DNA of 64,000 nt from Cohnella sp. SGD-V74 (GTDB taxonomy: Bacteria; Bacillota; Bacilli; Paenibacillales; Paenibacillaceae). The notes under the pieces are model-generated. The model was not told the origin of the DNA. It made no database searches and saw only the letters and a list, made by a program, of their open reading frames with translations. Below are positions 1 through 8,702 of this stretch, piece by piece; within the stretch, counting starts at the first letter, position 1, and every line of letters begins with the position of its first letter. The stretch is taken from positions 1 through 64,000 of the forward strand of contig NZ_PVYW01000003.1 in the NCBI RefSeq assembly GCF_003001675.1, given 5' to 3'. A program made the translations under genes and the position numbers.

Positions 1-7
1 ACGGGAT

Positions 8-277
8 ATGAATAAAAAGCTCGCGTGGATGGGGTACGATGTGACTTGGTGGATTGGCCGAACGTTCCTGGGCATCGGTCCTAAGCACCTGCAGGCGTAT
101 CTTGATCAATTTTGCTATTATTACAATCGCGGCCGATCTACCCTCTACGTTCAATTACTCGCCGATTGCATCCATTCTTCTAGAATCACCTACCCGGAGC
201 TCACTAAGACTGCCGGCGGTTCCCGATCTGGCAGACTGACGCGTGCCTCACGGCAACCATCGCTTAAACTCGGATGA
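8..277 (+). pseudogene. IS1595-type (ISXO2-like) transposase C-terminal remnant
   Basis: The translated piece contains GPKHLQAYLDQFCYYYNR and ends near ITYPELT. This resembles the C-terminal end of ISXO2-like DDE transposases, where 'SPKHLQ-YLDEF-F-FNRR' is followed by an 'ITY-ELT' segment. Only about 65 residues match, the catalytic region is absent or lies left of the window, and the last 20 or so residues look unrelated. No inverted repeats were recognised. It is read as an inactive IS remnant, by resemblance from memory rather than alignment. Confidence 0.55.
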
Positions 278-363
278 TCTGTTCCTTTCCGAATGGAACG
301 AAGCCATTCCCTCACACTCCACAATCTCGTCTTTTTCAAAATAGGGCCTCAAACTGAGTCAGC

Positions 364-626
364 GGGATACCCAACAAGCCGCTGAACGCTAATTCGCAGC
401 CGGGAGGATGATCAACTGATTAAACGGGATACCCATCGCTAAACGCTATACCAGATTTCTGAGCTGTCGGGATACCGACAAATGAAGGATAGATCATAGT
501 CGATCTCGCAGGAGGCATCCGACCAACCTGACTGGACGGGATATCGGCAAAAGGACGGAAATGGTACTATCGTACCTATTCAAAATGCGGCGCGGAAAAG
601 CTGAGCGAAAGGGATAGCGGCAAAAG
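364..626. repeat. Five scattered GGGATA-core short repeats
   Basis: The stretch 278-758 holds no convincing gene. It carries a recurring core GGGATA(C/T/G)C at about 364, 426, 469, 539 and 611, the last two extended as GGGATA-T/G-CGGCAAAAG. Spacings are 62, 43, 70 and 72 bases, so this is not a regular tandem array. The first two copies also share a following 'CGCT-AACGCT'-like segment. Function unknown. Confidence 0.5.
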
Positions 627-716
627 AAGAGAAAAGACACTACGTGCATATGCAGAATTTGGCGCAGGTACTTGCCGAATCGTGTACATAAGCCCCGCGG
701 CTCTTGAATTTGGAGC

Positions 717-741
717 TTCGTCCGATTACAGTAAAATTATC
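717..741. other. Candidate XerS target (dif-like) site
   Basis: Just before xerS lies TTCGTCCGA, a short spacer, then GTAAAATTATC. In streptococci and lactococci the dif(SL) site lies directly upstream of xerS and has arms resembling TTTTTCCGA and TATAATTTTC. The position is right and the arms partly match, but the similarity is modest and recalled rather than aligned. Confidence 0.3.
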
Positions 742-758
742 CCTAACGAGGTGAGCTC

Positions 759-1844
759 ATGAATCTGCAAAAACGCAAAGACCGCGAAGAGCTTGAACGG
801 CGCATTCCGGCCATGCCCTGGTATGTCGACAAGTTCATTAATTATAAGCTGGCCGATCTCTCCCCGTCCTCCCTGCTCGAATACGTCAGGGACTACGAGA
901 TTTTCCTCTCTTGGCTGATGGGCGAAGGGCTGACTTCGGCGTCGAAAATGTCGGACGTGCCCCTGGAGGATTTGGAGCGCCTGCATATGGACAGCGTTGA
1001 TCATTTTCGGATGCATCTGGCGACGAAGCGCGACCACGCCAATACGAAAACGACGATCTCCCGCAAGCTGTCTTCCCTGCGATCGTTGTTCCATTATTTG
1101 AGCCAAATTGCCGAGGACGATAACTTCTACCCGCTGCTTAAGCGCAACGTGATGGCCAAAGTGTCGGTCAAGCGCACGCATAAACCGAAGGATACCGCCG
1201 CTAAGCTGGAAGGCAAGCTGCTGCAGGAGCAAGAAATCATCGAATTCATTAACTACATTAAACAAGATTACGCCCACGACGTCGCAACCAACAAGCAAGC
1301 GACTTATTCCCATGAGCTGAACCGGATCCGCGACTGCTGCATCGTCAGTCTCATTCTCAATTCCGGCTTGCGCGTATCCGAGTTGGTCAACCTGAATCTG
1401 GACGACGTGGACATCAAGAAGCGGCTCGTCTACGTCTACCGCAAAGGGAAAAACGACGATACGTTCAAGACGCCCGTCTATTTTCGCCAGGACACGATTC
1501 CCGATCTAGAACAATACATCGCCCAACGAGATACGAGATACAAAGCGCCCAAGCGTGAAAAAGCGATGTTCCTGGCGATCGCCAACGGCAAAAAGGAAGG
1601 CTCGCGCATGACGAAGCGGGCGATCCAGGCGATGGTGCTCAAATACGCCAAGCGTTTCGGCAAGCCCTACTTGTCCGTGCACAAGCTGAGACACTCCTTT
1701 GCCACCGATTACTACCTGAGCAACGATCTGTACAAAACGCAGGAGCAGCTCGGCCACGCCTCCCCGGAGACGACGCAAATCTACGCCCATCTCACCGACA
1801 AAACGATGGCCGAAGCGATCGATCGCCGCAGAGAAGAAGCATAA
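759..1844 (+). CDS. xerS: Tyrosine recombinase XerS (chromosome dimer resolution)
   Basis: A 361-residue tyrosine recombinase. The N-terminal SAM-like DNA-binding domain (about 15-115) begins with the MPWYVDKF segment typical of XerS. The catalytic domain follows, with R205 (NSGLRVSEL), K229, H308 and R311 (HKLRH), H333 (LGHAS) and nucleophile Y342 (TTQIYAH), so all six catalytic positions are intact. Length fits XerS (about 356) better than XerC/XerD (about 300). The family acts alone at a dif-type site to resolve chromosome dimers at division. The start has GAGGTGA 6 bases upstream. A nearby IS remnant raises the alternative of a mobile-element integrase, but the N-terminus argues for XerS. 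Confidence 0.85.
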   Translation: MNLQKRKDREELERRIPAMPWYVDKFINYKLADLSPSSLLEYVRDYEIFLSWLMGEGLTSASKMSDVPLEDLERLHMDSVDHFRMHLATKRDHANTKTTISRKLSSLRSLFHYLSQIAEDDNFYPLLKRNVMAKVSVKRTHKPKDTAAKLEGKLLQEQEIIEFINYIKQDYAHDVATNKQATYSHELNRIRDCCIVSLILNSGLRVSELVNLNLDDVDIKKRLVYVYRKGKNDDTFKTPVYFRQDTIPDLEQYIAQRDTRYKAPKREKAMFLAIANGKKEGSRMTKRAIQAMVLKYAKRFGKPYLSVHKLRHSFATDYYLSNDLYKTQEQLGHASPETTQIYAHLTDKTMAEAIDRRREEA

Positions 1845-1884
1845 AAAAGGGAAAAGCGGCCAGACGATCGCTTTTCCCTTTTTA
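1843..1884. terminator. Bidirectional terminator between xerS and the endonuclease-like gene
   Basis: AAAAGGGAAAAGCG pairs with CGCTTTTCCCTTTT around a 10-base loop. T tracts lie on both strands, so the hairpin can end xerS on + and the convergent gene on -. Confidence 0.85.
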
Positions 1885-1939
1885 TGCATTTCTGAAATAA
1901 CATTTCGTAAAATAACACTGTATCTATCCAGGTAGCTTA

Positions 1940-3607
1940 TTAAAAATAAAACTGTTTGTCATCTCCATTCAATATTTCATCGAATTCTTCTAACTTTGTT
2001 TTTAAAAGGTGGTATCCCCCCTCTTCATCTCCTACTTTCTCTAGTTCATTGAGGGAAATAGGAACAATTATCTTACCACCAAATAGTTGATGCTTAATCT
2101 CGTCTATTGCAACGGAAGTAAAGCCTGCTCTGCTAATAATCACCGCTCCATGAATTCCTTTAGCCTCCATTGTTGGGGCCAGATTTCGAATATCTGACAC
2201 CTCAACTTTGGTTTTTCTATTTTTGCATTCGATTAGTATCAGCGCCCCGAGTCTCCAAAGCCAGGAATCATAAGAGATATTACAACAGTAGAGATCTACC
2301 TCAGCTCTGCCTCTTTTCGATCTAACGTCAACTACTTTTAAGCCTGGAATTAACCTAAAAAAATACTGAGCCAGCTCCTCTAATTTTTTTCCCTTTTCAA
2401 AAGCTTGGGGTTCTTCCTTCAATTGACGAAGGGAAGTTTTCCAATAAACATGATCAAACATTACTGAGCCCGTTTTATTCTTCACTGAAAGACCGGAAAT
2501 ATCACGAATAAACTTATTAACCGTTGGTAAAAAGGCATGTCGATTTCGCATCATCAGTAAAATGTTTTTGGAAATTCCCGGCTCTTCTTCCCCTTTTAGA
2601 TACTCTCTTATTTTGATTAATCTCTTTTTTAACCCTGAAACAAATAGATTTACTTCTATGATTCTTGGTTTTATCAAACTAAAAGGACAAATATGTTTCC
2701 CTAGGTATTCACAATAACGGCAATATAGATGGCCGAGATCAATTGTTGCTAAATCTTCATCATCCATAGTAGCCAACGCATAAAGAAACACATAGATCCA
2801 CTCGGAAATTAAATCTATGTTGTTGAAATAGTAGCCAAATGCGTAGACAGGGTTAAGCAATATTTCTTCTACTTCTCCTGCAGTCCATTGACCAACATGC
2901 TCACTTTTTAGTTTGCTTAGGTCATCTTCGAAATTGTCCGATAGAGGTAAGAACACTCCTCCTTCTAACAATGTTCCCCAGTTGCCCTGCCGATCAGGAA
3001 AAGTTCCCAATACTTTGCGACCGATCATGTTGCGTAAAATAAAGGGACGGGTTAAACACTGGTAACCCTTCAGTATTAGCCGTTCATTGTTTAACCAAAA
3101 AGTGAGCGATTGCTGCACTTCAGCTTTCAAGGTTTCATTTGGGTTGGATGACCAGTAAAAAACCAAAACCTCTAGTTCCTCTTGCTCTTCGTGTCTCACT
3201 TTAGTCATCTGAGGATAATAGATAGCTTCTGTTGTCATCAACTCTGACAAATAGAGCCAAAACATTGATTCTAGACAATAGCGATCCACTTCATTCACCT
3301 TATTTTTCACTCTTCGGAGAATCCGTTCACTCTGCAAATATTGCTCGAACGCCTGTTGGATTTTTGTTCTCCAAGCTTGCTCTACATAACTAATCTTATC
3401 CTTGTGCCCAGCAGTAACATACAGCCTTGGAGTTTGCACACCATTTTCAGTATCATCAACGGGAATAAGATGATTTGAACGAGCCTTCTCTACAAAATCA
3501 CGAAAAGGATAATGGTAATTATCAATACATTGAATCATCATTTCCTCTTCCTTCATAACGCCATCGATAATGTTAAGCAATAATCCTGTGTCATTTGGGA
3601 ATCTCAT
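1940..3607 (-). CDS. Restriction-endonuclease-like protein (PD-(D/E)xK, Mrr-type C-terminus)
   Basis: A 555-residue protein with an unrecognised N-terminal two thirds and a C-terminal nuclease-like domain. Around residues 390-530 it shows EELAQYFF, then AEVDLYCC (about 435) and LILIECKNRK (about 455-462), followed by a segment like 'HGAVIISRAGFT'. This E...VD...ECK spacing is the PD-(D/E)xK pattern of Mrr-like restriction enzymes. The N-terminal part contains a Cys pair (YCRYC, about residue 295) that could bind metal. The gene is visibly AT-rich beside its GC-rich neighbours, which suggests horizontal transfer. AGGAGG sits 6 bases before the ATG. No methylase or partner gene is adjacent. Its target is unknown; defence is an inference. 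Confidence 0.6.
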   Translation of the reverse strand: MRFPNDTGLLLNIIDGVMKEEEMMIQCIDNYHYPFRDFVEKARSNHLIPVDDTENGVQTPRLYVTAGHKDKISYVEQAWRTKIQQAFEQYLQSERILRRVKNKVNEVDRYCLESMFWLYLSELMTTEAIYYPQMTKVRHEEQEELEVLVFYWSSNPNETLKAEVQQSLTFWLNNERLILKGYQCLTRPFILRNMIGRKVLGTFPDRQGNWGTLLEGGVFLPLSDNFEDDLSKLKSEHVGQWTAGEVEEILLNPVYAFGYYFNNIDLISEWIYVFLYALATMDDEDLATIDLGHLYCRYCEYLGKHICPFSLIKPRIIEVNLFVSGLKKRLIKIREYLKGEEEPGISKNILLMMRNRHAFLPTVNKFIRDISGLSVKNKTGSVMFDHVYWKTSLRQLKEEPQAFEKGKKLEELAQYFFRLIPGLKVVDVRSKRGRAEVDLYCCNISYDSWLWRLGALILIECKNRKTKVEVSDIRNLAPTMEAKGIHGAVIISRAGFTSVAIDEIKHQLFGGKIIVPISLNELEKVGDEEGGYHLLKTKLEEFDEILNGDDKQFYF

Positions 3608-3859
3608 GTTTCCTCCTAGTATTAATCTGTCGAGACAAACTTATCCGGGCATAGTGTTTCCAGACAAATCGTGTATACTCAGTTGGATTTCATATTATAA
3701 CAACAGGGTTTTATAAAAAATAACATAAATCACATAATTTCATTACTTTCATCCTTGAATAGAAAATTTCATAAGTTAAGTCATCTTAATTTAATTTTAT
3801 ATCTAAGGCTGACCAATTGGCATACATGGACAGGTGTCATTGAAGCTCTTCGCAAATCC

Positions 3860-3975
3860 AGATGTTCTAAAAAAATGGGACACCGTCTCCCGAATGGTGC
3901 CCTGACGGAGGACGTTGTTCTAAAGAGTCGCACATTAGCACTCAGACGTGATTCTGGCGAAAGGTTCTCGATATT
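3860..3975 (-). repeat. 52-bp-period repeat family, locus A (degenerate)
   Basis: The 3608-4111 gap has an AT-rich stretch after the endonuclease-like gene and then this repeat. Read on the minus strand, TTTAGAACAACG and TTTTAGAACATC recur 53 bases apart (GTTCTAA at 3864 and 3917 on +). The sequence between them, GGGCACCATTCGGGAGACG, matches GGGCACAATTTGGGAGACG at locus C (38040-38117). A weaker third unit lies near 3964. Confidence 0.6.
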
Positions 3976-4111
3976 TCGTCCCCCTCTCTCCAAGAGCTCA
4001 CGGCGAAGAAGCTGTACGTCAATTGTACAGTCGTAGTTTTATACTTCAAACCATTCCCCTTTTCGCATAACGATGCTGGAACTCATCATGAAATATGGTA
4101 AAATGGTGTAG

Positions 4112-4213
4112 ATGAGTTTCATTTTCATTTACATTTTGGCGGCCATGGTTATTTTGCTTCCAGATGTTAGATGCTACATCCGTGGTCGTGGCAGTTTCAG
4201 CTCAATTATGTAG
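4112..4213 (+). CDS. Possible 33-residue hydrophobic leader ORF before fumC
   Basis: ATG at 4112 opens 33 codons with a hydrophobic start (MSFIFIYILAAMVILL) ending 18 bases before the fumC start. An extended -10-like TGGTAAAAT lies at 4096-4104, which would place transcription start at or next to the ATG, so the message could be leaderless. There is no good Shine-Dalgarno site. It may equally be the fumC 5' untranslated region. Confidence 0.25.
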   Translation: MSFIFIYILAAMVILLPDVRCYIRGRGSFSSIM

Positions 4214-4231
4214 AAGTCGAGGTGCATGAAG

Positions 4232-5620
4232 ATGGATTACCGGATTGAAAAAGACTCGCTTGGCGAGGTGCAGGTTCCCGCGGATAAGTTGTGGGGCGCG
4301 CAGACGCAAAGAAGCTTGGGCAACTTCCGGATCGGCACGGAGAAAATGCCGCTGGAGCTCGTGCGCGTGTTCGCCCTGCTCAAGAAGAGCGCGGCTCTCG
4401 CCAACGCGGATCTGGGCAAGCTGCACGCGGACAAAGCGCAGGCGATCGTGGACGCGGCCGACGAGATCGTGCGCGGCGACTGGGACGAGCACTTCCCTCT
4501 CGCGGTGTGGCAGACGGGCAGCGGCACGCAGTCGAACATGAACGTCAACGAAGTGATCGCCAACCGTGCCAACCAACTGCTGGCCGACCGAGGCTCCGAG
4601 CAGCGCATCCATCCCAATGACGACGTCAACAAATCGCAAAGCTCCAACGATACGTTCCCGACCGCCATGCACGTCGCCGCGCTTATCGCCGTGGAGGATC
4701 TCGTGCTGCCTGCGATCGGCAAGCTGAAGTCGACGCTGCAGGCCAAGAGCGAGCAATTCGCGGACGTGATTAAAATCGGCAGGACGCATCTGCAGGACGC
4801 CACTCCCCTCACGCTCGGCCAAGAGATCGGCGGCTGGGTCGCGATGCTGGACAAGTCCGAGCGGATGATCCGCGATTCCGCCGAATATTTGCGCGAGCTG
4901 GCGATCGGCGGAACCGCTGTCGGCACCGGCATCAACGCCCATCCGCAGTTCGGGGACAAAGTGGCGGAGAAGCTGAGCGAGCTGAGCGGCAAGCAATTCC
5001 TGTCCGCGGCCAACAAGTTCCACGCACTGACGAGCCATGACGAACTGGTCCACGTTCACGGCGCGTTCAAGGCGTTGGCTGCCGATCTGATGAAGATCGC
5101 CAACGACGTTCGCTGGCTGGCCAGCGGTCCCCGCAGCGGCATCGGGGAGATTACGATTCCTGCCAACGAGCCGGGAAGCTCGATTATGCCAGGCAAAGTG
5201 AACCCGACACAATCGGAAGCGATGACGATGGTGGTCGCCCAAGTGCTGGGCAACGACGTCACGGTCGGCTTCGCCGCAAGCCAGGGCAACTTCGAGCTGA
5301 ACGTGTTCAAGCCGGTCATCATCTTCAATTTCCTGCAATCGGCCCGCTTGCTGGCCGACGCGATTCATTCCTGGAACGACAACTGCGCGGTCGGCATCGA
5401 AGCCAATATCCCCGTCATTCAAGGACATCTCGAGCGCTCTCTCATGCTCGTGACGGCGCTGAATCCGCACATCGGCTATGAGAATGCGGCATCGATCGCC
5501 AAGACCGCGCACGCGGAAGGCTTGACGCTTAAGGAAGCCGCCCTGCGGAGCGGTCTGCTGACGGAGCAGCAATTCGACGAGATCGTCCGTCCGGAGCACA
5601 TGATCCATCCCCAAGCCTAA
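4232..5620 (+). CDS. fumC: Class II fumarate hydratase
   Basis: Converts fumarate to L-malate in the TCA cycle; cytosolic homotetramer in this family. The signature [17 protein letters not shown] is intact near residue 315, as are the substrate-site segments [10 protein letters not shown] (about 95), [18 protein letters not shown] (about 130) and [10 protein letters not shown] (about 185). Length (462) is normal. Two in-frame ATGs exist, at 4226 and 4232. GAGGTG at 4219-4224 sits only 1 base from the first and 7 from the second, so 4232 is chosen. It is expressed as a single gene ending at a strong hairpin. Argininosuccinase and aspartase share the fold, but the sequence around the active site is FumC-like. 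Confidence 0.95.
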   Translation: MDYRIEKDSLGEVQVPADKLWGAQTQRSLGNFRIGTEKMPLELVRVFALLKKSAALANADLGKLHADKAQAIVDAADEIVRGDWDEHFPLAVWQTGSGTQSNMNVNEVIANRANQLLADRGSEQRIHPNDDVNKSQSSNDTFPTAMHVAALIAVEDLVLPAIGKLKSTLQAKSEQFADVIKIGRTHLQDATPLTLGQEIGGWVAMLDKSERMIRDSAEYLRELAIGGTAVGTGINAHPQFGDKVAEKLSELSGKQFLSAANKFHALTSHDELVHVHGAFKALAADLMKIANDVRWLASGPRSGIGEITIPANEPGSSIMPGKVNPTQSEAMTMVVAQVLGNDVTVGFAASQGNFELNVFKPVIIFNFLQSARLLADAIHSWNDNCAVGIEANIPVIQGHLERSLMLVTALNPHIGYENAASIAKTAHAEGLTLKEAALRSGLLTEQQFDEIVRPEHMIHPQA

Positions 5621-5645
5621 TCGGGATTCCGACGAGCATAATAAG

Positions 5646-5689
5646 AGAGCAGGAAGCAAGGCATCCTAGCCTTACTTCCTGCTCTTTTT
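5646..5689. terminator. Terminator after fumC
   Basis: AGAGCAGGAAG pairs with CTTCCTGCTCT (written on + as ACTTCCTGCTCT) with an inner AAGGC/GCCTT stem, then TTTTT. It can also serve the convergent small membrane gene. Confidence 0.85.
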
Positions 5690-5833
5690 GCTTGCGATCC
5701 AGAAAGCCAAAATAATGACCGGAATGAGAATGAACCACGGGACATTAATCGTGCTTTGTGTAATTGCCGCCAGAATCATCACCAGTACGACAAAACCGAT
5801 CAAATAAAGACAACCTCTGCCGAACGTTTCCAA
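5672..5833 (-). CDS. Small two-helix membrane protein
   Basis: About 53 residues with two hydrophobic segments: CLYLIGFVVLVMILAAI and FILIPVIILAFWIA, separated by a short polar turn, ending in the basic tail SKKSRK. The longer frame begins at TTG 5863, but AGGAGAG about 6 bases upstream of TTG 5833 makes the shorter start more likely. The gene's 3' end overlaps the fumC terminator. No family was recognised and no function is proposed. It is divergent from the DUF3889 gene, with about 47 bases between starts. Confidence 0.55.
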   Translation of the reverse strand: METFGRGCLYLIGFVVLVMILAAITQSTINVPWFILIPVIILAFWIASKKSRK

Positions 5834-5880
5834 GCCCTCTCTCCTTTCCCGGAGATATTCCAAGGAAAACAGGTGACAAC

Positions 5881-6243
5881 ATGACCCGACAACTCGGAAA
5901 AATCGCGCTCCTGCTTGCGCTCTGCCTGATCTCCCCGCTCTCTCCGCTCGCGCTCCATCCTTCGTCCGTGAACGGACAAGCGGTCCAGCCCGAATACGCC
6001 AAGTGGGGCATCGTGGCGATGGAAGCGACCAAGGCCAAGTATGGCGTCCCTATCGTCGATTACCGTCACATCGGAAGATTCGCCTCCGCTCCGGGCACGG
6101 CCGAAGAAAGATTCAAGCTGTGGCTCAAGGACGGGAACCGGGAGTTCGGCGTTATCGTCTCCGTTCAATTCTATACGGCGAGCGACCGGCTTATCACCGT
6201 CAAGTTCCGGGAGACCGACCGTCCAACCTTTCGAAGAACGTAA
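5881..6243 (+). CDS. Secreted DUF3889-family protein
   Basis: A 120-residue protein with a signal peptide (hydrophobic core IALLLALCLISPLSPLAL) and a C-terminal domain with the DUF3889 pattern: YAKWGIVAMEATKAKYG, VDYRHIGR, FKLWLKDGNREFGV and SVQFYTASDRLITVKF. Such proteins are common in Bacillus and Paenibacillus; their role is unknown. AGGTGA lies 6 bases before the ATG. The 3' end overlaps the convergent glyoxalase-fold gene by 44 bases, so mRNAs of the two could form antisense pairs at their ends. Confidence 0.75.
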   Translation: MTRQLGKIALLLALCLISPLSPLALHPSSVNGQAVQPEYAKWGIVAMEATKAKYGVPIVDYRHIGRFASAPGTAEERFKLWLKDGNREFGVIVSVQFYTASDRLITVKFRETDRPTFRRT

Positions 6244-6595
6244 GGCGGTTGCCGAACGGATCGCCGACCCGCACTTCCAGACAGCCGAAAGCTTTCTCCA
6301 AGCCGGGCCTGGCGTAGCCGTAATTTTTCGCTTTCAAGTACTCGTGATAGGCGGTCAAGTTCGACGTCTCGATGCGCAGCGCCGAGCCCGGCGTACAGTC
6401 TCCATGATGCTCCGTCAGATGCAGCGCGCAGCGGCCCAGCGACACTTGCGCGTACAGCGGCATGTCGGGCTCGTAGCGATGCTCCCAGTCCAGATTGAAC
6501 CCTAAGTAACCGACATAAAACTCCTTCGCCTTTGCTACGTCGAAAATCCGCAGCAGAGGTGTTACCGCCGACAATTCGAATGCGGGGACTTCCAT
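6200..6595 (-). CDS. Glyoxalase/bleomycin-resistance (VOC) superfamily protein
   Basis: A 131-residue VOC-fold protein: VTPLLRIFDVAKAKEFYV opens the first beta-alpha-beta module, LHLTEHHG contributes a likely metal His/Glu, and the ending VGDPFGNRLTFFE is the typical VOC close. It resembles small 'glyoxalase superfamily' proteins similar to bleomycin-binding proteins. The actual substrate cannot be told from sequence. GAGGGTGA precedes the ATG. It may be monocistronic; the permease genes lie downstream on the same strand after about 75 bases that contain no hairpin I could see. Confidence 0.8.
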   Translation of the reverse strand: MEVPAFELSAVTPLLRIFDVAKAKEFYVGYLGFNLDWEHRYEPDMPLYAQVSLGRCALHLTEHHGDCTPGSALRIETSNLTAYHEYLKAKNYGYARPGLEKAFGCLEVRVGDPFGNRLTFFERLDGRSPGT

Positions 6596-6670
6596 CCGCT
6601 CACCCTCTTCGCACTGGGTAAAATCGCCAATCGCATGTCAAGCCCATCGTACCATGCAAGCGACGGCAGA

Positions 6671-7657
6671 TCAACGCCGCCGGCCGCGATACAGCAAATA
6701 GATGAAGAACGGGGCGCCTACTCCCGCCGTAAACACGCCGACCGGCAGGTCATACGGAAGGAACGCCGTGCGAGCGACGAGATCGGCGGCGACGACGATC
6801 AAGCTGCCGCAGATCGCCGCCATCGGGATCAGCCTGCGGGCTCCCGGACCGACGAGCCGCCGCGCGATATGGGGACCGATCAGGCCGACGAAGCCGATGA
6901 CGCCTCCGATGGCGACCGCCGATCCGGCCAGACCGACGCTGATGGCGATCAGGATGAAGCGGCTGCGGCCGACGGCGTTGCCCACGCTGATGGCCGAATC
7001 ATCCGTCAGCGCCAGCACGTTCATATTTTTCCCATGATAGATCGCCAACAGCAGAAACCCGATCGTCCACGGAGCGAGCATCAGCACGTGTTTCCACGAG
7101 CTGGCGTAGATCGTGCCGGTCAGCCATACGTAAGCGTCGGCAGCGGTGTATTGGTCGCCGAACACGAGCAAGGCGTTCGTGTACGCCCCCGTCAGCGCGC
7201 CGATGCCGATGCCGACGAGAATGAGCCTGCTCGGCGCGACTCCCTTCTTCCAGGCGAACAGATAGATGAGCATGGAGACGACGCCCGCACCGCACATCGC
7301 CGCAGCCGGCAGCCAGTGAATGCTGACCGCCGCGGATCTGAACGTCAGGAATGAAGCTGCCGCTGCCGCGGCCCCTCCGGTAATGCCGATCAAGTCCGGC
7401 GCGGCAAGCGGATTGCGGAAGACGCATTGCAGGATCGCGCCGGCTACGGCCAGAGACGCCCCGGTCAACACGGCCACGACAAGGCGCGGCGCGCGCAGCT
7501 CGCGAACGACGAGTATCTCCTCCGCCAATCCTCTGCCCAGCAGCGCCTTAACGACATGATCGATGCGAATCCGCATATCTCCGAATGCGATATAGAGAAC
7601 GGCGAAGGCAATCAGAGCGCAGCCCAGCGCCATGAACCACCTGGCGGAACGGCTCAT
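6671..7657 (-). CDS. Iron-siderophore ABC transporter permease (FecCD family), second subunit
   Basis: A 328-residue polytopic membrane protein. Family markers are RAPRLVVAVLTGASLAVAGA, the FRNPLAAPDLIGI segment near residue 85, the conserved VGLIGPHIARRLVG cytoplasmic loop that contacts the ATPase, and the ending VGVFTAGVGAPFFIYLL. It starts at ATG 7657 inside the stop of the upstream permease (ATGA overlap), so the two are translationally coupled and probably form a heterodimer. It is the last gene of the operon lipoprotein - binding protein - permease - permease. No ATPase gene follows, so it must borrow one (compare FhuC/YusV in Bacillus). Confidence 0.93.
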   Translation of the reverse strand: MSRSARWFMALGCALIAFAVLYIAFGDMRIRIDHVVKALLGRGLAEEILVVRELRAPRLVVAVLTGASLAVAGAILQCVFRNPLAAPDLIGITGGAAAAAASFLTFRSAAVSIHWLPAAAMCGAGVVSMLIYLFAWKKGVAPSRLILVGIGIGALTGAYTNALLVFGDQYTAADAYVWLTGTIYASSWKHVLMLAPWTIGFLLLAIYHGKNMNVLALTDDSAISVGNAVGRSRFILIAISVGLAGSAVAIGGVIGFVGLIGPHIARRLVGPGARRLIPMAAICGSLIVVAADLVARTAFLPYDLPVGVFTAGVGAPFFIYLLYRGRRR

Positions 7658-8670
7658 GCCCTCACCTTCCCTCTGCGAGCGATGTAGATGAAGAACGGCG
7701 TGCCGACCGCCGCCGTCATGACGCCGACGGGAAGCTCCTGAGGCGGAATGACGAATCGGGCCGCGAGATCCGCCAGCAGCAGCAGCGTCGCTCCCAGCAC
7801 GGCCGAATACGGAATGAGCCAGCGGTGGTCCAGGCCGGCCAGGTAACGCGCCACATGGGGGACGACGATGCCGATGAAGCCGATCGGTCCGGCCACGGCA
7901 ACGGAGCTGCCTGCCAGCAGCACGACGCACAGACCGCCCGCAATCTTAACGAGCGACGTTCTCATCCCGACGCCGACGGCCGTCTCCTCCCCTGCGGCGA
8001 GCACGTTCAGGTGCCTGGACAGCAGCCATGCGCCCAGCCAACTGATCGCCATATACGGGAAGACGTCGACTAGCAGTTCCAGCGGCCTGCCCGCGATCGA
8101 GCCGGCCAGCCAGAACAGCACGTCCTGCAGCGAGCTCTGGTTGCGCACGAGCAAGCCTTGCGTGGCGGACATGAACAGAGCGGACATCGCCGCGCCCGCC
8201 AGCACGATGCGCATCGGCGTCATCCCCTCGTAGCCGAGCGCGCTTAATCCGTATACGGTTGCGGCCGCGACGGCGGCTCCGGCGAACGCGAACCAGACAA
8301 GCGTGCTCTGGTTCTGCACTGCAAGCGCCGTCACGCCGAGGACGACTCCGAGCGCCGCTCCCGAATTGATGCCGAGTATCGAGGGCGAAGCCAGCGGGTT
8401 GCGGCTGATGGCCTGCATAATGACGCCCGCCACCGCCAGGCTTGCCCCTATCGCGGCCGCGATAAGCGCTCTCGGCAGCCTCGTCAGCTTCACGATCACT
8501 TGGTTCATCGAGCTCTCGTCGTAACGAAACAGCGCCGCCATCGTGTCGTTCCAGCTCAGACTCGTAAATCCCCACCGAATATTGGCGATAAAACCGAATG
8601 CAAGCAGGACCGCTCCCGCGAGCAGCCCTGCCAGCTTGTACCCGGATCCGGGCAAACCTTGTTCTGTCAT
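7654..8670 (-). CDS. Iron-siderophore ABC transporter permease (FecCD family), first subunit
   Basis: A 338-residue FecCD permease with the same landmarks as its partner: LTRLPRALIAAAIGASLAVAG, ISRNPLASPSILGINSGAA, GFIGIVVPHVARYLAG and the ending VGVMTAAVGTPFFIYIA. About nine to ten membrane segments are expected. AGGAG lies 8 bases before the ATG. The gap of 92 bases after the binding-protein gene contains a nested hairpin (8703-8741), which may lower permease expression relative to the binding protein. Confidence 0.93.
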   Translation of the reverse strand: MTEQGLPGSGYKLAGLLAGAVLLAFGFIANIRWGFTSLSWNDTMAALFRYDESSMNQVIVKLTRLPRALIAAAIGASLAVAGVIMQAISRNPLASPSILGINSGAALGVVLGVTALAVQNQSTLVWFAFAGAAVAAATVYGLSALGYEGMTPMRIVLAGAAMSALFMSATQGLLVRNQSSLQDVLFWLAGSIAGRPLELLVDVFPYMAISWLGAWLLSRHLNVLAAGEETAVGVGMRTSLVKIAGGLCVVLLAGSSVAVAGPIGFIGIVVPHVARYLAGLDHRWLIPYSAVLGATLLLLADLAARFVIPPQELPVGVMTAAVGTPFFIYIARRGKVRA

Positions 8671-8702
8671 TGCTCAAGCTCCTGTTCGTCGATAGGGAAA
8701 GA

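Noticed and set aside
759..1844. Integrase of an integrative element
   Set aside because: Length, N-terminal MPWYV segment and lack of other mobile genes favour the housekeeping XerS.
3755..4036. 93-codon plus-strand frame after the endonuclease-like gene
   Set aside because: It runs through the degenerate 52-bp repeats, has no ribosome-binding site and a low-complexity basic end.
4202..5659. Long minus-strand frame opposite fumC
   Set aside because: Antisense shadow of a GC-rich gene; composition is Arg/Leu/His-rich without family resemblance.
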